In this document: positions 19,301 to 27,704 of the stretch, piece after piece
Layout: every line of letters begins with the position of its first letter
How positions within the stretch are numbered: the stretch's first letter is position 1
DNA from: Flammulina velutipes
Lineage: Eukaryota; Basidiomycota; Agaricomycetes; Agaricales; Physalacriaceae
NCBI GenBank assembly: GCA_011800155.1
Contig: CM022376.1
Span: 1-64,000, forward strand
Length of the DNA: 64,000 nt
Direction of reading: 5' to 3'
Position numbers and translations under genes: made by a program
The notes under the pieces: generated by a model
Databases searched by the model: none
Seen by the model: only the letters and a program-made list of their open reading frames with translations
Told to the model about the DNA's origin: nothing

Positions 19301-21793
19301 CTTTGAGAAAGAAAAAGTCTTGCGTGTTGGTAAAGTGGTTTAGGAGGATGAGTTCGTATTGCTTTAATTCGTTCTTGGGATCCTCTATAAATGAGTATCT
19401 GTTCTTCCTTTCTCGCGGATCGTCTCTGAACCACTGGTCCGACTTTTCTGGGGAGCTGTCTATCCGACGTGTGATGAAGCTCAAAACGTCGGTCATATCG
19501 AATCCTCGTAGAAGCTTTTTTAACATCGCCTCCAATTCGGCTATCCCGTCTTTGACTGAGTGCAACAAACGCGATAATGGGATGGGGTTGCCATCAATAC
19601 TAACAATGGTTTCACCATAATTCCACCAGAGGCGCGGGATACCCGGTTGTAATAGCGAGAGGGACGAGAAGTATTTCATTCTTTGTCGTAGTACTGTAAA
19701 TAGCCCCGGCCTGCCATCTATGATAAATGCTTTGACCTCGCACTCGTATGCTTCGAAATCCTGATCATCATACTTGCCCCGTAGAAGGATTACTTGTTCC
19801 ACCGTGGTCGCACGGAAACACCATTGCAGCTTGGATATATCCGGTGGGATCCTCTGAACCGACGAGAAGTGCCCTTCATCGTCTATGATGTGCGACGCGA
19901 GCAAGAAAAGGTTGAAGAGGTCGAGCTTTTCGTTGCGTTTGGCCTCAGGGCTCGTCTTTTGAAGAATACACCAAACGGTCTTGTGGATGGCATCGAGAAT
20001 TAATTCCTTTTCGATGTCTTCCCCCGATATCAGTGCGAGCAGGCGGTCGAGAAGATCGGAAAGGTCATCGTGCAGTGGGACATGGAACCCCCTGATAGGC
20101 GATGTACAATGACGAAGTAGGAAGCAGACAAAGTACGACATATAGTTGCCGTCCTGGTCGATCGTTTCCTTTTCCTGGGGACGATGAAAGGGAATGTTCT
20201 TCATTTCTGGTCTGTAATGTTTGTTAGTGTGGAGTTTGTGCAATATTTTGATGAACTTGCCCTTGCGAGTGAATTGCCCGTAACGTCAGCGTCGATAACT
20301 GTGAGATTGTCCCTGCTATACCGTGATAGTACTCCCGAAAGAGTGGAGGCAGCTTGAACAAGTCGCCTTCCTGGGCAATGGGCGCAACGGCACTTGCTCG
20401 AAGTTCCCCAATACTGACGTCCGCCACTAGTTCGAGCCATTTGCCTTGCGCAAGAAGCGGATCCAGGTATCGTACATTCTCCGCACTCTGGAACTGCATG
20501 GACACGACGCCGAGTCCTCTTGCTTTCGCTTGGGCAACTACAAATGCAAGAGTGTCCGATGGTTCCCCTGCTGCAGAAAGAACCTCGACATATCCTTCCT
20601 CCTTGCCATCCAGCCGGACAACTCGATGAATGGGCACATCACGTTCCTTGGGACGCTGGGTGGCTTCTGGGTGCTTTTTAACAAAATGTTTGTCTATCCC
20701 GCGCTTCGATAATGCAACCGTTTGACAACCTGGAATCATGCATCGTATTCCATCGAGGTATATACGTACACCATCTATACGTGGGATTGGTCCTCTCGGA
20801 AAGCGAACTGGCCTGTCTCCACCCAACACGGCGATGTGTTGTTCCATCTCCTCTTTTGGGGGGAGCCTTGCCCCGTGTTTTGTCCGGTGGTTGTACTGCG
20901 ACTTGTGCTTGTCGTGGCAGTGCTTGTGGCACAAGACGTGACTGACGATGATGCCACAGCTTGTGCAAACGATGCGTCGGTGATGACGCTCAACATATAA
21001 GCCGTGTTTGAGAAGGAATACGCGGGACGCCTCGAGTGATTCCTTATCCTCCTCACCAGTATCCATGCGCGTGTCTTCCTCGAAGAATTCTTCCTCGGTT
21101 TCGTCTGAGTCCGTTTCAACTGCGAGGTCTTGTTCCACACCCTCCGATGCGGGAAGAGGACTGGGTTCTTCGGTATTCCCATCGGGAGCGTCCTCTGGGA
21201 ATCCGAAATCTGGGGAAACGAAGGCTGGGAGAGGGTCGTCTGCGGGTTCCTGCTCGATATCCGAATCTGCGCCGTCTCCTTCCCCTTCTTCGTCGTCCAT
21301 GTCCTCTCCTTCCCCATCCATATTGACGCTTGCATCAGCTGTAAGTCCAGGACCCCTGATTTGGGGGGGAGGGAATGGTGGAGGCAACCGTGACTGATCC
21401 CCCGGATAATCGCTGCGCTGTTTATCAGGGTGTGGATTATTCGTTGGATGGGTATGGTGACCCAGGAGTTTCTTGAATTGGCCTCGGTGAGATCGCGAAT
21501 GCTCGCTTCGTCCGCACGGACAGTCGTACAGTCCCGTTAGCGAATTGCGTAGTATATATTGTGTTTGTCCTTGGTAGGGTTAGTATATTGCGGTTTGCTG
21601 CGTGTGCGCTCACCTTCTTTGGACACAAACGCTACGGGCGCTGGTTGACGGTGACATTCCTTGTCGTGAGTTGCCTTGTGATGCGCATACCAGCCTGTGT
21701 AACAATACGGTTGCAAGCAGCTGTTCAATCGTCAGATAAAGATTGCGCGTTGGTGTTTTCGACTTACGGCTGGACTTTGTTGGGTGGAGGCAT
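16362..21793 (-). CDS. telomere-linked RecQ-family helicase with OrsD-like N-terminus, about 1,700 aa
   Basis: I infer seven exons: 21,768-21,793, 21,614-21,720, about 20,285-21,569, 19,277-20,211, 18,500-19,224, 17,042-18,451 and 16,362-16,994. Six introns of 44-73 bp keep one frame; only the donor of the third (near 20,284) is uncertain. Start MPPPNKVQ. A Cys/His finger spans exons 1-2 (CLQPYC..HHKATHDKECH) and another opens exon 3 (CPCGRSEH..H). An acidic stretch follows, then two fingers typical of OrsD-like regions (CTSCG.. near 246, CMIPGC..H..H near 321-344). The RecQ core carries CPTGSGKT near 1,140, DEAH near 1,233, SAT, AFGLGID and QESGRMGRNG near 1,417 (RecQ usually has GRAGRDG). 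The tail has CAVC and CYKCWVPFDEPC. Known for the family: subtelomeric helicase copies in many fungi, presumed ATP-dependent 3'-5' unwinding. A role in telomere recombination is inference. Confidence 0.92.
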
Positions 21794-22169
21794 TTTTTTT
21801 GAACGATAGCACTACCAGAACCCTGTCCGATATGCAAGTTCCACTTGCTCAAGTCGCACTGGGCGACCGCGCTCAGCGCTCAAATAAATAAACAGTTGTC
21901 CAGTCGTAGACCCAAAGCCAAATCACGTCCAGACACGGAGGTGAAATGAGCAGTGGCTACTGATGGTGGTAAGGAAGAGTGCTCTAGAGGACCGGGGTTG
22001 ACGCCTGTAATTCACGTCACGTGCAGAATTAATGTCCGCGCGAACCTCAAAATATATTATCGCGTACGCTACCTATCTACAACGAATACGTCTACATGAG
22101 GGGATTGATGGAGTGCAAAACTACGAGTCAAAGTGTCCAAGAAACTGTCTACGAATGTTCTGCGTGTAG
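21794..22169. other. leader of helicase and 3' flank of the family copy
   Basis: No gene. It contains the class I hairpin at 21,923-21,944 and the initiator-like element GATGGTGGTAAGGAAGAG from 21,962. The remaining 200 bp are AT-rich and unremarkable. Confidence 0.6.
21923..21944 (-). promoter_or_regulatory. leader hairpin, class I (helicase gene)
   Basis: Gene sense: outer TCAC/GTGA, C/C mismatch, inner TCC/GGA, loop GTGTCT. Compared with the copy at 25,120 the inner stem changes CCC/GGG to TCC/GGA on both sides. 130 bp upstream of the helicase ATG. Confidence 0.7.
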
Positions 22170-25056
22170 TCAGTCCTGATCCCCAAATTCAAGCCTTTCG
22201 TCCAGCACGGCACCCCAATCCTTCGCCAACTCGTTGATCACCTTGCCCGGTAACGACGTGAACCGCCACTTGGTGTTCCACTGTTTGCGCATCAACAGCT
22301 TGTATTGACCACGCTCGTACGTCTCCCGAACCTCCCGGTAGTTCTTCTCAGCAAGAGGTGTCCACTGCGGAAGAGCAAGCGTCGTGCTCCAAAAGACTGG
22401 GGTCGTGGGCCACCACGAAGTGTATTTGAATTGGTCTTTGTACCCGCCTTTATTGCGGTTAGCTTTTTGTGAGATCTTCTATTTGGAAACACTTACTGTG
22501 AACCTTGTACGTTCCACACATCAGGCCATCCTCGTCCTCGGTTAGTTGGATCACATGAAGGTGCTCGCCGTTCTCCGTCTCGACGATCCGGCTGCCAATT
22601 TTTGCTCCATCAGGTGGGCCTTGAATCAGGACATCCGCCGCAATGTAACGACGAGCTTCGCGAGCAACAACTCCTCCTTGGCAAAGCGCGAGTGGACCCC
22701 GGGGAGAGTGAGCGAACGACGAGACCCTATTGTTGTAGTCAGACCAGTCATACTCGTCGGGGAGGTAATCGTTCGGTCGTTCGCCGAGGAACTTGACGTT
22801 CGGACGGGTAAAGACCTTCCTTGTGTCGGCATTCGCCCTCATAACCCAATTAAATCGTACGCCTTTGGATCCAAAGTCAGCAGCCAGCTCCCCAAGTGAG
22901 GTCGCCTCTGTTTGTTCGCACGAGTATAGAGCGCCCCATATTTGGTAGAGTGAGATCTCGTACGCTGTTTCGGATGAGGGGACATTGTAGGGTCTCGCCA
23001 AAAGCATTCGTTTTCCATCCTTCAAGGTGGCCACACGATAGGAGAAATGTCGCGGATTAGTGAGCTGAGCGTACAAGGGGAACGTCACTGTTTGCGATCT
23101 GGTGAAGAATGCTAGTAGGCGGAGCGCCAACTGTTGGGAAAGATCGGGGATCTCATCGACACCCAGAATTAGAGGTAACTGTCCCTCCTCCAATTGGATA
23201 TCGACCGTGTGGCTATCAGTTGCTGGGGGCGGAGGAGGGATGACAAACGTGGGATCATCCACGTAGCCATACATTGCATACGCGATTTTGAGGGCCTCAG
23301 CCTGGCTAATGATGCAGCTGGGAACTGCGGAGCTTTCCAGCATTTGGGGCATAGAAAGAGTATCCAAGAATCGAGTGGCTTTCCCAGCCGCTGAATCGTC
23401 GGGGGGTGGTGGAGGGAGTATCTCGTCTATCGTGCCGGACAATTCTTGGCCCTCTTCCTCGTCGTCGTCTTCGTCCTCGTACAAGCTGGTGATGTGAGTG
23501 GGATCCTTGATAAAATGAGGGACATATATGTCCCAGTCATTCGAATACTCGTCATAGTAGACAAAGTCCGCCCGCAACTCCCAAACCTCCCCAAATAGAG
23601 ACTTGGGAACGTATGTTCGTGTGACGTTCCCCTTCCCGTCCGATCACCATTCATAGACCTTCTGCCCACCCCGCTTGCTAGGCTGCCCGTTCTTCAGCGC
23701 ATACTCCTTCCGACTTGCTCGAGACGTTCGCAATGTCTTGAGCGCCGCTGGATGCAACTTCCGTTCCTCTTCCCTGTCAATACGAGCGTTTCTTTCCGCC
23801 CTCCTCTGCATAAATTGTTCAAAGGTCTCTCCGGGGTGTTGGTTGGCACCTAGCTCCACGACGTGCTCATCCTGTGGTTGTTGCTCCGCGGCTGGGCCTT
23901 TGTCCTTCTGTACTGCTGGGGGGAGATTGACCCAAGTCGCCGTGGGCGCAGTAACTTCCCTCGACGGGGCCTGACCGGATCCTGGTATTATGATCCTATA
24001 TCGTTTGTCGACTGGGGGTCGCCCAGGCGCGCCCTGCTCGTTGAACCAGGCCTTGATCTTTCGATGCGCTTGTTGCTGAACGTAGAACCGAGTTGGAACC
24101 TCCTGCTTCAACTGGTATGTGGCATGAGCCCGCTTGCGACCGGACTCGATGATTCTGTCAGCGTAGACGTCCAGGTCGCGAACGTCCCCCCAGCGGACGT
24201 GGATAGTTAGCGAGAAATGGTGTTCCAGAAAGTCTAGCAGCCTCATGTACTGTGGCGCCCAGACGGAGGCATCGACAGCTCCACCCATACGGGGAGAGTA
24301 CCTGTTACAGTAGACAGAAAGCGCGACTCTCTCAACCCACACAGGGTGCAAGCCCTTTGAATCTTTTATGCGCTGAATCCAATCCCATTTGACGTACTTC
24401 TCTGCGCGGCGTACATAGAAGGCGACGAGTCCCAGCAGCGGGAGGAAAGCCAGTCGTGCGTGTCTCGCAGCTCCAGTGGCGTCGTTGTAGCTTTGGAATT
24501 TCCGGCCATAACCATATTGGCTGGGCCAGGGCCATGGCTTCATTGTGGTGGGTGCCTCTCCCATTTCTCCCCGCGTCATTTCCTCCAAGCCCATCCAGAG
24601 AGACCGTAGATTGTTCTCCATTATGTTCCATTCTTCAGCTATAGTTTGCCTGAGGAACCATTGATTACGCTCCGCCCCGTTCTTGTCCTTGATTCTGCGC
24701 TTGTGAATGGGCAGTGGTTCAGCAAGACAACTGAACGGCTGCTCGTGACTGAAACTATGAAGGTGGGGTATAAGGAGGAGGTAGAAGTATTGGGGGCTGA
24801 TGAAGCAGAATTCGGTTATCGTATGGAGCGCTGCGAATTTGTCGTTGTACTGCAGCGCAGGCGAGGGTGCTGCAGAGATGATCTCGCGCGAAGGAGAGAC
24901 GTATAATTCCCTGTCGATCAGCGTGATTGCTTGTTCACCTGTAATGTAGGTTGCCTTTAAATTTTGTTAGAGTGGATGTAGGGGGAAGGCGACTGAAGTC
25001 CGTACGACAGTGGGCCCCTGGCTACGAGCAGAAGCAGACGACGTGTTGGCAGACAT
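22170..25056 (-). pseudogene. second member of the 924-aa family, interrupted by in-frame TGA
   Basis: Three exons are inferred: 25,006-25,056 (MSANTSSASARSQGPTV), 22,497-24,954 and 22,170-22,447, with 51- and 49-bp introns at the same places as in the gene at 4,849-7,721. The total is 929 codons, close to the 925 of the paralogue. Shared landmarks: WPWPSQYGYG, LDFLEHHFSLTIHVRWGD, PGETFEQFMQRR, KVYEW, GLMCGTY and an aromatic C-terminal block. Codon 454, directly after KVYEW, is TGA (23,644-23,646). Both flanking frames are otherwise open and in register, so a single nonsense change is the simplest reading. Skipping it as an intron fails because the only plausible GT..AG pair (46 bp) breaks the frame. 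Recent loss, read-through or a sequencing error remain possible. Function unknown. Confidence 0.8.
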
Positions 25057-25119
25057 TGTAGACGGAGAACGTGAGAAGGCCTTTGGCGCTGAGGTCTCGT
25101 TGTCGAGCACTGTGCAGAA

Positions 25120-25143
25120 CTCACGCCCAGACACGGGGGTGAG
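25120..25143 (-). promoter_or_regulatory. leader hairpin, class I
   Basis: Gene sense: outer CTCAC/GTGAG, C/C mismatch, inner CCC/GGG, loop GTGTCT. 64 bp upstream of the ATG at 25,056. An initiator-like AATGGTGG is at 25,204-25,211. Confidence 0.7.
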
Positions 25144-26150
25144 AACGGTATCAGCGGACGCGTGGACACTGCAGATGGACGCGATACGCGTCGCGCGATT
25201 GCCAATGGTGGTGGAAAACGGAACGGTTTGGCTGTGTTTGGTTGGAATGGAACAGAGCACGTTCTCCCGGCGAATGCCGCTTGACCGGAACATCGGCAAA
25301 ACCCGGCCCCTGCTGCTTTCAACCACCACCATGGCGTCCATTCTGACTCCCGTTCCCGGGAGTCAGTTTGTTTGTCCTGTCGGAGCGCCGTTGTATTGGA
25401 TTTTGTATGAGAGGGTGACTGTTTGGGATGTTGTTGGGCCTGATGTGGGTGGTGCGCCACACATGCGCCACACATGCGCGCATCGTTGTCGCTCGGGGAG
25501 TTTTGGTGCCAAGCATTAGCGGGAGGGGCCCCGTTTTAGGTGAGTGTACTGCGCACGTTGTGGGGACCACAGATAACGATTTAGTGAAGGCGAGGCCGAG
25601 CGACATCCTATACCGAACTGTGGCGCTGAAAAAGTACGTCTTATACCTACTGAGACGAACCACTGACCTGCGCCGTGGGTAAATAAGGTCTTTTATTGCT
25701 GTCTTTCGTTCGCTCGCCAAGGCTCGCGACGACGCCTGTCTTGTCCCTAGAACCGCACTGCTGCCCCAATCCTTGGGTCTGTCGCTCTGGAATGTGTGCC
25801 GCGAGGACATGGCAGAACCAGCGAAAACCATCTTCAGCACCCTACATTCGATTTTGGGCCCTTGCCGCTTTCGATTTGGACCCATGGAGCCGGTCTGCGG
25901 CCAGAAGTTTATTGTGGCGCAGCGTAAACGCGTCCCTACCGGTCGTGGTGTGCGCGCGCACTGTCGGATGACTGTACTATACATTCTGTCGGTCCGTAGT
26001 ACATACTAGGAGGTATTCCGGGACCACCTGAGGAGTTTTTGGTACCAGTGTCCAACGTCCTCCCCCTCCCCCCCGCTGCAAGCACCGTCGGTGCCCTAGT
26101 CCTAGTAACGCATAGTAGAACCGAACACTCACTAGGAAAATGACTAATTG
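25144..26150. other. gene-poor transition with a possible truncated plus-strand gene start
   Basis: A plus-strand CCACCACCATGG at about 25,322-25,333 followed by the hairpin at 25,343-25,366 mirrors the leader arrangement in the plus orientation, but the frame from ATG 25,332 closes after 62 codons. Short plus-strand frames further on (for example near 25,600-25,680, ending VLYLLRRTTDLRRG, and 25,770-26,009, MGLSLWNVCREDMAEP) may be exons of a decayed gene. I cannot link them with confidence. A long minus-strand frame (25,319-25,984) has no convincing protein character. Confidence 0.35.
25343..25366 (+). promoter_or_regulatory. leader-type hairpin, class I geometry, plus orientation
   Basis: Outer CTGAC/GTCAG, a paired T-A at the middle position, inner CCC/GGG, loop GTTCCC: nine uninterrupted pairs in the same 24-nt geometry as class I. 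It sits just inside an ATG (25,332) preceded by CCACCACC. Confidence 0.6.
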
Positions 26151-26234
26151 TTCCTGATTTCAACGGTCAAAGCGATCCTTTGAGTATTCATTGCGCGACA
26201 ATGTCCTGAACTTTGGCAGGGGTTTATTTTGGGC

Positions 26235-26253
26235 CCGAGCCCTTCGGGCTCGG
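26235..26253. other. perfect 8-bp inverted repeat
   Basis: CCGAGCCC, TTC, GGGCTCGG: a GC-rich hairpin at the boundary between the gene cluster and the repeat-rich half. It could act in transcription or just be structural; nothing nearby decides this. Confidence 0.6.
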
Positions 26254-26289
26254 CGGGATAAAGATAGGCAACATATAGAGATCGTCTCT

Positions 26290-27560
26290 CTTTGACCTCT
26301 GTACAAGAGTCGAATACGCTTCGGAAGGTGATCGTATCTTCCAGATTGTCAATAGACAAATCGGAAGATCAAATCGAGTAGAATATGAGCTTCAAACAAG
26401 ATGTACATGGGTTTCGAATGAGATCGTCTCTCTTTGACCTTCAAAATAGGTGTTCGAGAGTCGAATATGCCTTGTCGAGGCCAGGGAGCGTACATCTATA
26501 TTGGAGTACCTATCCTTCCGTTTTGCTGCTATACAAATCGGAAGATCGAAATAGCTACAATATGAGCTTCAAACAAGATGTACATGGGTTTTGAATGAGA
26601 TTCAGTCCTTCGGGCCTTTAAAATAGGTGTACGAGAGTCGAATACACTCTGTTGAGGCCAATGAGCGTACATCTATTTCGCAGTGCCTATCCTTCCGTTT
26701 TGCTACTATACAAATCGGAAGATTGAAATAGCTACAATATGAGCTTCAAACAAGATGTACGTGGGTTTCGAATGAGATTCAGTCGTTTGGGCCTTTAAAA
26801 TAGGTGTTCGAGAGTCGAATATGCCTTGTCGAGGCCAGAGAGCGTACATCTATATTGGAGTGCCTATCCTTCCGTTTTGCTGCTATACAAATCGGAAGAT
26901 CGAAATAGCTACAATATGAGCTTCAAACAAGATGTACGTGAGTTTTGAATGAGATTCAGTCCTTCGGGCCTTTAAAATAGGTGTACAAGAGTCGAATACG
27001 CTCTGTCGAGGCCAACGAGCGTACATCTATTTTGCAGAGCCTATCCTTCCGTTTTGTCACTCAACAATTTGGAAGGTGAGCGTGTATCAGAAGATCGAAA
27101 TGACTGGAATATGAGCTTCAAACAAGATGTACGTCGGTTTTGAATGAGATTCAGTCGTTTGAGCCTTTAAAATAGGTGTACGAGAGTCGAATATGCTCTG
27201 CTGAGGCCAGGGAGCGTACATCTATTTGAGAGGTCATCGTCTTCCATTTTGTCAGTCCACCATTTGGAAGGACAGTGTGCCTTTCGGATGGTGAATCGAC
27301 AGTTTGGAAGGTCGAAATGATGGAAATGTGTGCCTTTCGGATGGTGAATCGTCACTCTGGAAGGTCGAAATGACCACAATATGGGCTTCAAACAAGATGT
27401 ACGTGGGTTTTGGGTGACATTCGGCCTTTTGGACCCTCAAAATAGATGTACGAGGGTGGAATATGATCAATATGGCCCAGTGAGCGTACATCTATTTGAG
27501 AGGTGATATTCTTCCATTTTGTCGATCTACAAAGTGGAAAGACAGGCTCTTCTCAGGTGA
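26290..27560. repeat. degenerate tandem repeat, 177-bp period
   Basis: The segment ATGAGCTTCAAACAAGATGT recurs at 26,385, 26,562, 26,739 and 26,916 (exactly 177 bp apart), then at 27,111 and, diverged, 27,381 (195 and 270 bp). Each unit also contains GAGAGTCGAATA, GAGCGTACATCTAT and opposed CCTTCCGTTTTG and CAAATCGGAAG segments. The regular copies are in the middle and the array decays toward the satellite, with several CTTCCATTTTGT/CAATTTGGAAG inversions. No gene. Confidence 0.85.
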
Positions 27561-27678
27561 AATGAGGCCTTCCGATCTGTCAATTGACAATTTGGAAGGG
27601 TCCGAGGTCTTCCGTTTTGTTGATGTTCAATTTGGAAAGGTACAAAAAAGTCGCCATAACGGCGAAATGAGAAAAAAA

Positions 27679-27704
27679 CCGTACATCTTTGCAAAGGTGT
27701 ACGG
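27679..27704. other. 26-bp palindrome at the satellite boundary
   Basis: Arms CCGTACA and TGTACGG enclose CTTTG/CAAAG with one mismatched pair between them. It ends about 8 bp before the first base that matches the satellite unit. Confidence 0.7.

Noticed and set aside
23598..23645. Intron removing the in-frame TGA of the second family member
   Set aside because: The only GT..AG pair across it is about 46 bp, lacks a branch site and shifts the downstream conserved frame.
11523..25366. Class I hairpins as remnants of a coding segment (LTPVSGREF-like peptide)
   Set aside because: All class I copies can be read as a short peptide, and one lies inside a predicted CDS. However, the Gly codon third base changes in step with the first base of the preceding Pro/Ser/Thr codon (CCC/GGG, TCC/GGA, ACC/GGT), which base pairing explains and protein selection does not. 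Most copies also have no ATG or open frame into the gene. Not fully excluded.
25319..25984. 221-codon minus-strand frame
   Set aside because: Composition looks random, it runs through a hairpin and the likely divergent leader, and no homology to neighbouring genes is visible. A weak decayed plus-strand gene is at least as likely.
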